From NCBI GenBank assembly GCA_015143295.1, contig CM026570.1, positions 26,295,250 through 26,359,249 of the forward strand: a DNA stretch of 64,000 bases, written 5' to 3'. The notes beneath the pieces are model-generated. The model saw nothing but the letters and a program-made list of their open reading frames with translations. It was not told the origin of the DNA and made no database searches. The DNA is from Tetracentron sinense. Its lineage: Eukaryota > Streptophyta > Magnoliopsida > Trochodendrales > Trochodendraceae. This document shows positions 44,655-57,520 of the stretch, piece by piece (position 1 is the first letter of the stretch; each line of letters opens with the position of its first letter). The translations under genes and the position numbers were made by a program.

Positions 44655-44850
44655 CCTCGAGTGATTTTGACTTGTCATAACGACCCTACATTGGGTTTGC
44701 AGCAGCTAAAATTCATGTTCAAGCATTTAGTGTCGCTTGTATTCCCGCTTTTGTAATGCTTATCATTTGTTGTTCCTTGGATCAATTGGAATCGTTTCGC
44801 ATAGATCATTGTTAGAAGCATCGCTGGAAAATTCAATAGTCAAGACCCAC
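44655..44850 (-). pseudogene. MCM6 pre-sensor-1 exon (unit 4, module A)
   Basis: SITKAGIQATLNA, then ANP and GRYDKSKSLE with GAG|GTGAG donor. The acceptor found in unit 3 (TGTTACAG) is changed here (GATGCTTC preceded by TTTTCCAG). Confidence 0.83.
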
Positions 44851-44920
44851 TTATATAAAATCTAAACAAAATACCTACATAGTTGAAATCAAATATCAAA
44901 GGGGATTTTTCAACTTACAA

Positions 44921-46480
44921 AACTTTGAGGTTGGAGACGGTGATGAACTCTTTAGGAATGGATCCTGTCAGCTTGTTGTTGATCAGACGACTGTATTATC
45001 AAGTTTGAAAGAGTTTTCAAGTGTGTTAGCATATCTAACAATCTTTAATATTAACATTGTATTGCAAAATTCAAATACTGATGACTGGTGATCACCAACT
45101 AATTAAAAAGATATGCTTACAGAAATTTAAGTGACTTCAACTTAGTAAAACTTTGGAATTTCTCATTCAAATATGTTCCAATATAAATCCATACTAAGAT
45201 GGTTCTTCAAATTGCCAAATTCCGAAGAGATTCTCCCTCTAATATTGTTCCTATAAACCTCCTTACAACCGATCAAGCAACATAGCCAAAATTACTCAAA
45301 TAAACAATTTTAAAAAAAAGCTAATTACCAAAAAAAAACATTGCTCTAACTTATCCAAGGTGGAGACAAAGAAATTCAAGAAAAAAATGGAATCATTTTT
45401 TTAAATTAGTTCAAGAGAGATGGAATAACAAGTGCTGAAGATGTTGGAGTTCACCGAGCTCCGATCCCAAAGTCCCAAACATATTTAGACTTGCCAAAAT
45501 CCCTGCAGATAAAAGAAATAAACAAAAACCAATAAAACGTATGTAGGCGAGATGATTCAGTTAAAAAGAGAGAATTTAAAGCGAAAAGATTATGTAACGA
45601 ACCGGATTTTTGGAAGAAATCTTGAGGCTAGGATCACCTTTAATTAACAATAATTAAAGTGAGGATTAAATTATATTAGAGTATCACTTTCCCTAACGGA
45701 ATCCGTAAAACCTCGGGAAAGTGTTTGGGTTTAACTGCGGGTTCTGGTTATCGGATTCGATGGACGTACCCACCCGGTATTCTCGTACTGCGTGTCAGTC
45801 TGCTATCTGAACGATTAACCGTCATGTTGGTTCCATTGTGCATCGATTCGGACAGCCATAGTGCAATCGGTACTCAAAAGCCAGTAAATTCGATCGACAC
45901 GTAGTACGAGAATACCTGGGGTACCTCCAGTTTCACTAGTAATTATCAAACACCAAATCCAATAACCAGATCCCACGGTTAAACCTAAACACTTTTCCGA
46001 GGTTTTACGGATTCCGATTAGGGAAAGTGGTACCCTAATATAATTAAATATTAATCTTCACTTTAATTATTGCTAATTAAAGGTCATCCTGACTTCAAGA
46101 TTTCTTCCGAAAATTCGGGTCGTATTATAGACGAATAACTTGATTATTTGTGTCTTAGGTGACATGAAACCAGGTGCAAGGATTGACCAAAATAAGGTCC
46201 CAGCTCTGGAGAACATTGGTGGGATTAAAGGGTCTGCTTCTCAAAGCATGGAGAGCATTTCCTGGAATTAAGAAGACGAAAAAAAAAATCAGATGATATG
46301 AGATGTGATGATGAAAGAAATCTAAAATCCATATAAAAGAAAGAAGAATAAGAGAATAGAAATTGGTGAAAGTTGGATCGTACCTTCGGAGTTTGTTGAG
46401 AGCGTTGGAGAAACTTTTAGGAAAAAGCCAGGTAGTACTGAGACAAGGAACCGAAGCGTCGTTGAAGATGGTGATTGGAA
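44921..46480 (-). pseudogene. SERK/LRR1-type gene fragment (unit 4, module A)
   Basis: Same exons as unit 3 module A: signal-peptide exon near 46480-46384, N-cap exon near 46265-46135 (NPC.TWFH region), foldback insertion, LRR exons near 45500-45415, 45275-45205 and 45180-45125, and 45000-44921 (NKLTGSIPKEF). Several substitutions and stops. Confidence 0.82.
45594..46128. repeat. Foldback element (unit 4)
   Basis: Same insertion site as in units 3 and 5. The central part is slightly shorter (GGATTCGATGGACGTACCC) than in unit 3. Confidence 0.85.
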
Positions 46481-47229
46481 TGCTTCTTCCTCACTAAGGA
46501 AGAAGTGATGAAGATACGAAAAAACTAGAAAATAGTGTTATAAGGTAGAATAAAGGTTTTATTGCTTAAAATATTTTTCTAAGTGGGCAAACAAAGTTTT
46601 AGTTTTGCCTAAATCATGTCCATGTGTCATATTCATCCAAGCAAGTGTTAGTTATGCATCTTTCTAAATAATAAAAAAACATAAATTTGAAACATGGATA
46701 ACACAATATCAATAAGATTAAAGCAAAAAAAGCAACCAAATATGACTAGCATTTTGATGCCCAATTCTAAACATAAATCAAATTAAATCAAAGCAAATAT
46801 TTTTTCCTTTTAATAATTGGCATTCTTTTACAGGACATTTGTGAATTCTTCTAACTGCGATCAAACTCTATTTCAAGCATGGATCTATCGTAGTCACCTA
46901 GAGGTGAAATTCAATGACATCCAAAAAAATATGACAATCATATAAATTAGTTCAATTAAAATAAAAGACCAACAAAACGTGTGAGTAATAAACAATCTTT
47001 GATGAAGTAATGAATTACAGGATGTTCCATGCTTTCAGATCAAATGGGGATGTGTATTATATTATATAATTATTATATTTCTCAACTTCTATACAAGCAT
47101 GTTCAAGGAATTTGTTGAATTTCAAGTATTCAATTTCATTTTACCGAATATTAAAAAAACAGATAATGTCCACATAAGCAAACAATGTGGATAGATCGTG
47201 TAAAAAATGGTAAGATATGTTTTGAGCAT

Positions 47230-47400
47230 TAACACACCTGAAGTTCCAAATGACATGATCAAAGCTTCCAGCTTCCTAAAATTGATGTTCAAGCATTCAG
47301 TGTCGCTTGTATTCCCGCTTTTGCAATGCTTATCACCTATTGTTCCATGGATCAATTGGAATCGTTCCTCCGTGATCATTGTCAGAAACATCAGCATAAT
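47230..47400 (-). pseudogene. MCM6 fused exons (unit 4, module B)
   Basis: The SITKAGI region joined to KLEALI. The exon is shortened: after KLEALI the sequence skips RLSEVFARS and continues in SFGTSG from the same exon, a small deletion not present in units 2 and 3. Confidence 0.78.
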
Positions 47401-47489
47401 ATTTAAGAGTCAAGACTCACTCATAAAAAATCAGAACCAAATAACTACAAAGTTGAATTCAAATATGAAAGTGGGGATTTTTTAACTTA

Positions 47490-48165
47490 CAAAACTTTGA
47501 GGTTGGAGATGGAGGTGAACTCTCTAGGAATGGATCCTGTGAGCTTGTTGTTGTTCAAACGACTATACCATCAAGTTTAAAAGAGTTTTCAAATTGTTAT
47601 AATATCAGACAATTTTAATATAAACATTATATTACAGGAATTGAAGCTGCTCAAGCTCGCCGAGGTCCGATCCCAAAGTCTCAGAAGTATTAGAATTGCC
47701 CAAATCCCGGCAGATAATTAAAAAAGATAAAAAACAAGAAAACATCTTCTTCTTTTTTATTGAGAAATCAAGAAAACGTATATAGGCGAAAAGATTCAGT
47801 TATAAGAGAATTTGAAGGTGAAAGCATTATCTATCTTAGAGACGAATAACATGGTTATTTACGTCGCAGGTGACATGGAACCAGGTGCAGGGATTATCCC
47901 GTGTAGGGCCCCAGCTCAGGAGAAAATTGGTAGGATCAGAGAGTCTACTTCTCAAGGCATGGAGAGCATTTCCTGATATTAAAAAGACGAAGAAAAAAAA
48001 AAAGAGACCAGATGAGATGATAAAAGAAATCTAAAAACCCAAGAGAAAGAAAAAGAATCAAAGAATACAAATCAGTTGGATCGTACCTTCGGAGTCAGTT
48101 GAGAGCGTTGCAGAAACTTTAGGAGAAAGCCAAAGGAACCAAAGCGTAAGTGAACATGATGATCG
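47490..48165 (-). pseudogene. SERK/LRR1-type fragment (unit 4, module B)
   Basis: Signal-peptide exon (about 48165-48087), N-cap exon (about 47970-47845, with [10 protein letters not shown]), LRR exon 3 (about 47715-47635) and exon 6 (about 47570-47490). Exons 4-5 are absent as in unit 2, so their loss predates the separation of the units. Confidence 0.8.
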
Positions 48166-48719
48166 GAATGCTTCTTCCTCACTAACGAAGAAGTGATGAA
48201 GATTGGAAGAAACTAGAAAATAGTGTTTTAAGGTAGAATTAAGGTTTTATTGCTTAAAATATTTTCTAAGTTGGCAAACAAAGTTTTAGTTTTGCCGACA
48301 TCATGTCCATGTGTCATATTCATCCAAACAAGTGTTTAAGTTCAGCATGTTTCCCAACAAAAAAATCATAAATTTGAAATATGGATAACATGACATCACT
48401 AAGATTAAAACAAAAAAAAAAGGAAGCAAATATGAATAATATTTTGATACCCATTTCTAAACATAAGTCAAATTAAATCAAATCTGTTTTTCTTTTAGTA
48501 ATTGGCATTCTTTTACATGATATTTGTGAATTCTTACTGTTCAAACTCTATTTCAAGCATGGATGTACTGTAGTCACCGAGAGGTGAAATTCAATGATAT
48601 CAAAATAAAAATATGACAATCATATATATATTAGTTCAATCAAAATAAAATATCGGTAAAGATGGTGAATAATAAAAATTCCATAATGAAGTAACGAATT
48701 ACAGGTATTGAATTAACCG

Positions 48720-49450
48720 AAGAATTAGAGGTTGATTATTTTGGCATCATAACCCTACTTATGTTTTCTTAGTATGAATGTAGAGTAGATGTTTCATCAT
48801 TTATTACTCATTTTCTGAATTAGTTAGTCACAGCTCAACTAAAAAGAAAAAATATTGAACTCAAGTCACAATACAGTAAGTTTCAATAACATTCTTAATA
48901 AACACTTTAGGTGCAAGAAGTAACTTAAGTCGCACACTATATATCATAAATATTTTTTTCTTCATTTTCCAATTTCTATATTAAATAACAAGTCAAAGCA
49001 TGCTTTAAGTTAAACAAGAAATATTCATGTCAAGTCACAAGTGTTTGTTCTACATGCATCATAACCCTACTTACGTTTTCTTGATATCAATGTAGAGTAG
49101 ATGTTGAATCAATTATGACTCATTTTCAGAATTAGTTAGTCACAGCTCAACTAAAAAGAATAAATATTAAACTCAAGTCACAATAAAGTAAGTTTCAATC
49201 ACATTCTCAAGAAACACTATAGGTGCAAGAAGCAACTTAAGTCGCACACTATAGAATGAGAGAAATATGAGGTGAAGTACATATGGTAATATTCGACCAG
49301 ACTGAAGCATTATATAGTTGATAAATTATACAAAAGAAATGTGGTGCCACTTTCTATATTAAATAAAAAGTCAAAGCATGCTTTAAGTTAAACAAGAAAT
49401 ATTCATGTCAAGTCACAAGTGTTTGTTCTACATGTTCAGACAATTTAAGT
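48720..49450. repeat. AT-rich block duplicated in tandem (unit 4)
   Basis: Counterpart of 23960-24940; the copies meet near 49060. Confidence 0.75.
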
Positions 49451-49721
49451 GGATCGCATTCTAACAGATGCACATTCTTTTCAAGCGTGAGCATGCCATA
49501 CAACACTATTATAAGCAATATGGATACAGATACATTTGTATTGTGCTAAGAACCATACGGGAAAAAGAACAAATAGAATCGAATAGACTCCAAACCCAAG
49601 CCCAAAGAGATCAGCTCACATAAAAGTTATACATAAGAGATGATTCAAAACCTTAAATACAAATTGGAATGCATCACCTTGAGTGCGCTAAAGTGTCATG
49701 TTAAGTATTTGAGTGTAATAG

Positions 49722-49958
49722 CTAATGAGTGCAAGCTGAATATTTCATGGCTGCAAATCCAAATTCAGAGTTGAGTTTTGGTTGGAACACGCACAAGAGA
49801 CCGAATGCAGAAGAGCCCCAAATATAATGATAACCTTGCTTCCTTGAGAGCCCACGTTTGAGGTCCAGATTCTGTGATTTATGTGGTGTACTCAAGTTTG
49901 CATTTTGAGATTTTTGCGTATTCTTCAGAGACACGGTAAATTTCACCCCAACCAACAT
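49722..49958 (-). other. Open frame matching 25697-25933, unidentified
   Basis: 78 codons, with SSAFGLLCVFQPKLNSEFGF identical to unit 2 and several substitutions elsewhere. Not recognised. Confidence 0.3.
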
Positions 49959-50109
49959 GTACGGTATTTGGTCCTTAGATTAAACCAAAAGACTAAATTT
50001 TAAATCTTGAACATTCAAATGCAAGAACAATTGTAAAAAAACCTTCGGTCTCAAGAAACCATCATAGAAACAAAAAAAAAAGTACTAGCGCAATCGAACA
50101 AAAACTATT

Positions 50110-50640
50110 TTTTTCTTACAGGACATGGTAATTGTTCAACATAAAAGGGGGATGTGGCTTACCATCTTGCATTGCACCTTCATGATGTCTAATGTGCATA
50201 ACAAGAGCATCATCAACTGAGCAATGTGTGCTGACAGGCAAATCGGCTCCCTCTCCAAGATGCCATCAGGCAATCGCGCTCGATATTAGCACACATGATC
50301 ATGTGTACCATACGAGAATCAGAAGTAAGATCACTTAGGGCAATGTGGGAATCAATTCAAGTCTATCTACCCCAAACATGGATGACGCAACAAGATCAAG
50401 GAAATGGGGACCGACATCAGCCCTATGTAAGTATGGAAAATATGCATTAAAAACAAGCGGGGTCTGAAATAAACCGAGAAATGAGGTCAAGAGAAACATC
50501 AATAACCTGACCACGAACTGGGACTTTGAAAGTCCGTTGTTAATCGTCAATGTTGTAGACATTGGAATAAAATTCCGTAACCAACTCAACTGGACATTGC
50601 CCTGATAGACTTAATGCCTTCCCATTCACGAGATTAGAAA
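50110..50640 (-). pseudogene. PF20167-like transposon protein, middle fragment (unit 4)
   Basis: Same motif series as in units 2 and 3. Fossil with several breaks. Confidence 0.58.
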
Positions 50641-50909
50641 ATCACGGGAAGAGGGAGATAGACGAATGAAGGGGGAATCCGAATAAAAAATTAATTTAAT
50701 ATGCAAAATTTTTTAATTCCATTGATCTTAACAAATAGAAAGATTCAAGGTTCTCGAATGGCAAGAAACAATTTGTTCACCTTTCTTCGGGACGAAAAAG
50801 AAACTTGCAGGTATCATCGAGAAAATTTGTCGAGACTTCTCGAAGCTCCAAGCCCGGCTCAATCTTGAAACTCCACTACCCCCGTAGTGTTTTTAGATCA
50901 CCGATACTT

Positions 50910-51610
50910 ATATAACTCTAATGGAAGGTTTTCGGTGAAATCATATCTACAGGCTATCAACTCGGGCCCCATTGTGAGGTTCCCCAGCAAGTTGGTCTGG
51001 TTTAATGGGGTACCCTCTAAGGTATCGGTTTTTCATTGGTCTGCTGTTTTGGGTATGATTTTGACATTGCAAAATAGAGGTTGGAGCCTTCCAAATCGCT
51101 GTTGTTTGTGTATGGTAGAAGAGTCGGTTCACCATTTATTTCTTCACTGCTCGTTTGCGTGGAGGCTTTGGTTGTATTTTCTTTCTCAGCTCGAGGTCAC
51201 TTGGGTATTCCCCTCGTCATTCATGGGCTTGTTATCTGGTTGGCTCTCAGTTTTATTAGACTGCCCGTTGGATTTTGTTTAGGCTCTACTCCCAGGGGAG
51301 ATATCGTGGTCTTTCTGGAAAGGGCGGGACAGGAGGGTTTTTTCAGAATTCCACAATGCCTTAGGAGAGTGTGTGCTATCGTTCGCGTGCCTTGTTCCGG
51401 GATTGGGTTGCAGCTAAATATGGCATGGACGAGTTAGGGTTCGACGAAATTATATCTTAGTGGAGTCAAGGGAGTATCCATTAGCTTTTGTGTTGTTGTA
51501 GTTCCTTGTCCTTGATGTTAGTGTTTAGTTTATGCTTTGTCCCTTTTCGATTCACATTTTATGAATCTTCCTTTTTTTAATGATATTGATATTACCAATT
51601 AAAAAAAAAT
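50910..51610 (+). mobile_element. 5'-truncated LINE with TSD (unit 4)
   Basis: NSNGRFSVKSYLQAINSGP, VWFNGVPSKVSVFHW, NRGWSLPNRCCLCMVEESVH and HLFLHCSFAWRLWLYF. Target duplication TCACCGATACTT (50898-50909) and TCACCGATAGTT (51611-51622). The 3' hairpin at 51549-51567 has one mismatch in the stem. A four-codon loss (LDNL) and a frame change near 51280 are visible. Confidence 0.9.
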
Positions 51611-52249
51611 TCACCGATAGTTCAAACCTTAAAAATATGAAAAACCCTAACCCTCTTTCGTCTGCGTTTTCTGAGTAGCAATCCTTGAGGAAAGTTTTCC
51701 AATCCCCTTAAAAAAAATTGTGTAACTTATAATGACCATTAAAAAGAAACTATTAATGCTAAATGAATCCATCCATTGATAACAGGGACCCCATCCCTAT
51801 TAAATCTCGAAAAGAGTGAACTCTCTTAGCCTCCACAACAACTTGCGTATGGGATTTCAAATAGGAGATCTAATCCTTATTTTTTTAAGGAGATAAAAGA
51901 TAGGAGAGAGAGTTGAAGCAAGGAGAGAGAGAGAGTGGGCGTGGATAGGGTTCTAAACCTTATCCTCAATTTTTGATTTTTCAACTAAATATCTAATCTT
52001 ATTAGATAATACATTAATTATTTAATTAACACAAACTACTTAATAGGGATTAAAGTGTTTCCAACTTCATGGGCGTGGCCCACCTCTATGCTTCATTTTA
52101 GCTATCAATTAGGATATGGATCATATCCATTATCCATTTAAAACTAGACGTGAGTACGGGTCAAACCCATTAACCCTATTCATGAATACAACTTCATACG
52201 TGCATGTACTTGGGTCATACCCATCAATGCCCATAGAATATTAATTAAA

Positions 52250-52587
52250 TAATTAATTATCATAGATTAAATCTATGGTCCGTGCTTGGCAAGCTACCTT
52301 GAGCACCTTCACATATTGCTCTAGGATATACTATCCCTTGCTAACCCAGTGTTAACTCATTGAACCAAATAATATCGTAGGCCCGATTCGAGCACCGAGG
52401 AGTCCGTATTGCCTAATTTGTAAAAAGGGTTAAGTCTAAAACCAACATAGCTCGTCAAATCCTAAGTTGGGTTATCTTTTTTTCTATGGTTTCTTCTGAC
52501 ATTTGTATTTAATTAAAACCCACGTGTTTGAATTAGTTTTGACGAGTTCAGAGCTCGTATGCCTAATTTGTGCACCGAGAATTCCGC
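52250..52587. repeat. Truncated minisatellite (unit 4)
   Basis: The left flanking repeat (52250-52345) and about one and a half motif copies remain; the second flank is deleted. Confidence 0.75.
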
Positions 52588-52589
52588 AT

Positions 52590-52870
52590 CATCTTGAACT
52601 AACTTAGATAAGTGGAGAGTGAACGAATCACCATCTAGCAAAACCTCAGCAAGAGGGGGACAAAACTTTGATCCAGCGTTGGCCACTTTGTTGGTCTCCC
52701 TATAGATGTCACTAATAGAAACTAAGTTTAGCCTACCGCATAATTTATCAATGTCATCCAATTGAATCCCAGTTATTAACAAAAATGGATCCCTCCAAAG
52801 AAACTTGTTGATCTGCTTAATTCTTCCAATATCATTATTCAACATAGGCCCTCGAGAATAAAATACTATC
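52590..52870 (-). pseudogene. RNase H-like LINE fragment (unit 4)
   Basis: MLNNDIGRIKQINKFLWRDP, GRLNLVSISDIYRETNKVAN, SKFCPPLAEVLLDGDSFTL. The longest open copy of this domain piece; its end is fused to minisatellite sequence. Confidence 0.65.
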
Positions 52871-54011
52871 TAACCCATAGCCTATAAAAATCGTCAGGGT
52901 TCCAAGATATCAGATTTGAGCTATAAGAAACAATTTCTCAAAAAGGTTTTCAAAACTCTTTTGAAAACATTTAATTATATTTTGATACAGAAAATAATAT
53001 TTAAAACTTTCCTTTAAAATCACCTGCGCAGGATTTCAGCTCAAATTATATCTTCCCTAATCTTGGATAATCTCCTTATTTAATTGGTACAAATTCCTTG
53101 TTGGAATTCTATCATCACCCAAACATATCTCTAATTATCCAACTGTCACCTTCAACTAATTTCAAATGGAGACTATTTTGGTGGAATCAAATAATTAGGT
53201 TACTATTCAGTGATAAATGAAATCCTCATGTCAAAGAATTCACAGATCAAGTTTCTGGTAATTGAGTCAACATCTAAATGTTAGAAACTTAAAAACCAAA
53301 TGTCTCTCCCGATGATGCAATCAGTTAGTGTACAATTAAGCACTCATATGTCGATGGGTAGTCAACACTCCAATAGCTCGAGATAAAGCTATATCTCAAG
53401 TATTAAGAACATCCAATGTTGTGTCTTGCGCTTTTATTTTCCTTTTGGCTGTCCTGTAGGGGTATGCCAAACCCCCCACTCCTTCTTAGTGGCTTTAAAA
53501 AAAAAAAATCCAAACATTGTGCCAAGCATCTAAGTGAAGTGTCCAGCTTGACCTATAGCTGTGAATAATTTTGGCATAAGGAAATGAAAAGCTAAATCTA
53601 TCAAAGTTGGCCCGTGCCCAAACACTCCGCTTTTTTCTACAATTTGTTCTAAGGACCTTTCCTCGGTATCTCATACCGCGTTGATCATCTCATGATCGGT
53701 ATATAGTCAACCACCCATAATGAATGCAATAAACAAACCATAGACAACAATATTAATCAAATTAATATTCTCTTACAAGTACATGACTTTTCTAGGGTAC
53801 TTAGTCGAACAAAGAATCCATCAAGAAGTACTTTCCGCGGGTTGGAGCAGTTAGCAAGCATCCCGAGTTAGGTTCCTATGGTTGTGTGTTCAAATACCAC
53901 TCTTCCACTTACCATGGTGCCCGTAGGGAAATTTCAAGTGTTTTGGAACGAACACTCAATGGGACTAGTCCTTGCCTCGAAGGTTTTGGGACACCCATTA
54001 CCAAAGAAATA

Positions 54012-54193
54012 AGATAGGCAGGCGGGACATGAATCGATTGTAGGCACCCTCACTGGCATCATTATTGAATCCGGGAATTGGATGACTAGGAGGGGCATGC
54101 CTAAGTTGGGCCCTAGAATATAAAAGGGCTTTACCCCTGGAAGAAGTGGCTTTGCCCTTCGAGGCTTTCGAGGGCATCTAACTCATAGTCTTA
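54012..54193 (-). pseudogene. PF20167-like N-terminal fragment (unit 5)
   Basis: Counterpart of the unit 4 fragment, more degraded. Fossil. Confidence 0.35.
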
Positions 54194-54422
54194 GGGGCTC
54201 GATGAAGGGGAGATTAATGCTCTTCCTCATTGAAGTGGGTGTTTGGCTCAGTTGCAAACCGAGAGGAAGGGAGGTTGCTAAGGGTTGTGGCTTTGGTTAA
54301 GGGAGGTGAGATATAGAATGAGAGAGTAAGGGTTGAATGAACTCCTAGGGTGTTTGGCTTAACCGTGAGAGAAGAATTGAGGGTTTAGGGGCTTGGGTGT
54401 GTAAGAACTCCCAAGGGTTGTT

Positions 54423-54480
54423 GGGGGGGGGGGGGGGGGGGAACTTGGGATTCAGGTGAGGGAACTTTCCCTATTTATAG
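54423..54480 (-). promoter_or_regulatory. TATA box and longest poly-G/C leader (unit 5)
   Basis: TATAAATAG on the minus strand (end near 54480) with 19 consecutive G on the plus strand at 54423-54441, the longest of the five copies. Confidence 0.45.
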
Positions 54481-55104
54481 ACCTTGAGAGAGAGAGTGGG
54501 CGAGGAGACCAAAAACAAGATAGGTCTCCTCCTTATTGGTTGGGCTGCTTATGGAATTACATCAAGAAGTTTTGATTCCTTGACCCCATGTAAAAACGGA
54601 ATTTATGCTTGACCCCATGTAAAAACTGAATTCACTAGTAAGTATCACCCATTCTGCAACATAACATACATTGAAAAAACATTTGATGCTGCCAACACGG
54701 CGAATAAAATAAAGGCTCAATAATTCGACTAGAGATCATTTTCCAGTGGGGCAAACCAGGTGATAAACATCAAATTACAATTCACCAAAAGAACAAAAAA
54801 AAAAAATCAAATATAAACGAGAAGATCAAATAGGCATGTATATCAATAAGTCTAAACCAGCATGTTCCATGCTTTTCAGATCAAATAGACATGTGTATTA
54901 TATTAACTCAACTTCTAACCGGCATGTTCAAGGGGTTTCTTGAATTTCAAGTATTCAATTTCATTCTACTGAATATAAGAAAAGAATAAATATTCCAAAT
55001 CAATTATCAGATAAAAAAAAACAAATAATGTCTCAATAAATCAACAATATGGACAGATCATGTAAAACATGGTAAGATATGTTGTGAGGTTTAACACACC
55101 TAAA

Positions 55105-55530
55105 GTTCCAAATGACTTTGAGCAAAGGCCTCTGACAGCCTGATCAAAGTTTCCAGCTGCCTAACTATTCCCAGGAGCTGTATCACCTCTACGGAGCAAC
55201 ATAAGAATCCACCAAAAGTTTCCTAGCTTCTTAGCTGAGCTACGTGAATTTGAAAAAATTTTCAAGGGGTGAGGGTTATTTTCGAACAAAAGAATATCAC
55301 CTCCTATTTCAAGGAAGAGTAGACAAACCTTGGGTTTCAAAGACTTCGCAAATACGATATAACACATTAGTAGCACAGTAGTGAATGCAGGAGCAAGTGC
55401 ATCTTCATGCTTTTATTAACTCTCACGATGTGGTAATCCGTTTGATCGTCTAGATCACCAATCATAACATACACCAGATCAAACCTTGAAAGGATAGCAG
55501 GAGGAAGGGACAATTTGTTCCACGCTTTCA
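55105..55530 (-). pseudogene. MCM6 exons A-C (unit 5, module A)
   Basis: The same exons; the first has lost a few codons around HIAHH (a short gap after CACGATGTGGT). RRGDTAPGN is visible in the second exon. Pseudogene. Confidence 0.84.
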
Positions 55531-55654
55531 GAGCCTAGATTCATTGTAGATGATATATTAATATCGAATACTCAAACCATCATATCATGCACGATTGGCA
55601 TTAGTTACAAGCTTAGGAGAAAACAAGGCAATAAGTTTACAATATCTTCTCACC

Positions 55655-55830
55655 TCGAGTGATTTTGACTTGTCATAACGACCCTACATTGGGTTTGCAG
55701 CAGCTAAAATTCATGTTCAAGCATTTAGTGTCGCTTGTATTCCCGCTTTTGTAATGCTTATCATTTGTTGTTCCTTGGATCAATTGGAATCGTTTCGCAT
55801 AGATCATTGTAAGAAGCATAGCTATAACAC
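55655..55830 (-). pseudogene. MCM6 pre-sensor-1 exon (unit 5)
   Basis: SITKAGIQATLNA and GRYDKSKSLE with GAG|GTGAG donor, as in unit 4. Confidence 0.83.
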
Positions 55831-55914
55831 TCAATAGTCAAGACCCACTTATATAAAATCTAAACAAAATACCTACATAGTTGAAATCAAATATCAAAGG
55901 GGATTTTTCAACTT

Positions 55915-57520
55915 ACAAAACTTTGAGGTTGGAGACGGTGGTGAACTCTTTAGGAATGGATCCTGTCAGCTTGTTGTTGATCAGACGACTGTATTATCAA
56001 GTTTGAAAGAGTTTTCAAGTGTGTTAGCATATCAGACAATCTTTAATATTAACATTGTGTTGCAAAATTCAAAAACTCATGACTGGTGATCACCAACTAA
56101 TTAAAAAGATATGCTTTCAGAAATTTAAGTGACTTCAACTTAGTAAAACTTTGGAATTTCTCATTCAAATATGTTCCAATATAAATCCATACTAAGATGG
56201 TTCTTCAAATTGCCAAATTCCTCAGGGATTCTCCCTCTAATATTGTTCCTATAAAGCTGCTTACAACCGATCAAGCAACATACCCACAATTACTCAAACA
56301 AACAATTTTTAAAAAAAAGATAATTACCAAAAAAAATAGAGCTTTAACTGATCGAATGTGGAGACAAAGAAATTCAAGAAAAAAAGGGAATCATTTTCTG
56401 AAATTAGTTCAACAGAGATGGAATTACAAATTCTGAAGATGTTGGAGTTCACCAAGCTCCGATCCCAAAGTCCCAAAAATATTTAGACTTGCCAAAATCC
56501 ATGCAAATAAAAGAAAAAGATAAAAACCAAGAAAACGTATTTAGGCGAGATGATTTAGTTAAAAAGAGAGAATTTGAAGCGAAAAGATTATGTAACGAAC
56601 CGGATTTTCGGAAGAAATCTTGAGGCCAGGATGACCTTTAATTAACCATAATTAAAGTGAAGATTAATAATTAATTATATTAGGGTATCACTTTCCCTAA
56701 TCGGAATCCGTAAATCCTCGGGAAAGCGTTTGGGTTTAACCGCGGGTTCTGGTTATCGGTTTCGGTATTCGATAATTACCAGTAAAACTAGGAGGTACCC
56801 ACTCGGTATTCTCGTATTGCGTGTCAGTCTGCTATCTAAACGATTACCCATAATGCAGGTTCCATTATGCATTGATTCGCACAGCCATCGTGCAATCGGT
56901 ACCCAAAACCGAGTAAATCCGACCGACACGTAGTACGAGAATGCCTGGTGGGTACCTCCTGGTTTCAGTAGTAATTATCGAACACCGAATCCCATAACCA
57001 AATCTCACGATTAAACCCAAACACTTTTCTGAGGTTTTACGGATTCCGATTAGGAAAAGTGATACCCTAATATAATTAAATATTTATCTTCACTTTAATT
57101 ATTGTTAATTAAAGGTCATCCTGACCTCAAGATTTCATCCGAAAATTCGGGTCGTATTATAGACGAATAACTTGGTTATTTGTGTCTTAAGTGACATAAA
57201 ACCAGGTGCAGGGATTAACCAAAATAGGTTCCCAGCTCTGGAGAACATTGGTGGGATCAGAAAGTCTGCTTTTCAAAGCATGCAGAGCATTTCCTGCAAT
57301 TAAGAAGACGAAAAAAAAAATGATACAAGATGTGATGATGAAAGAAATCTAAAAACCCTAGAAAAGAAAGAAGAATAAGAGAATAGAAATTGGTGAAAGT
57401 TGGATCATACCTTTGGAGTTTGTTGAGAGCGTTGGAGAAACTTTTAGGAAAAAGTCAGGTAGTACTGAGACAAGGAACCGAAGCGTCATTGAAGATGGTG
57501 ATTGGAATGCTTCTTCCTCA
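55915..57520 (-). pseudogene. SERK/LRR1-type gene fragment (unit 5, module A)
   Basis: Signal-peptide exon near 57520-57415 ([23 protein letters not shown]), N-cap exon near 57300-57170, foldback insertion, LRR exons near 56500-56415, 56275-56195, 56165-56110 and 55990-55915. The LRR 4 exon lies next to an open frame on the opposite strand that is only a shadow. Pseudogene. Confidence 0.82.
56592..57160. repeat. Foldback element (unit 5)
   Basis: Same site and arms as in unit 3; both arms complete. Confidence 0.85.

Larger units (their letters stand above)
42053..53079. repeat. Macro-repeat unit 4
   Basis: About 11.0 kb and the closest to a plain consensus: no solo LTR, no extra hAT element, LINE with both target duplications, both modules present. 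It loses most of the minisatellite: the sequence jumps from ACCGAGAATTCCG at about 52587 straight into RNase H sequence. Confidence 0.92.
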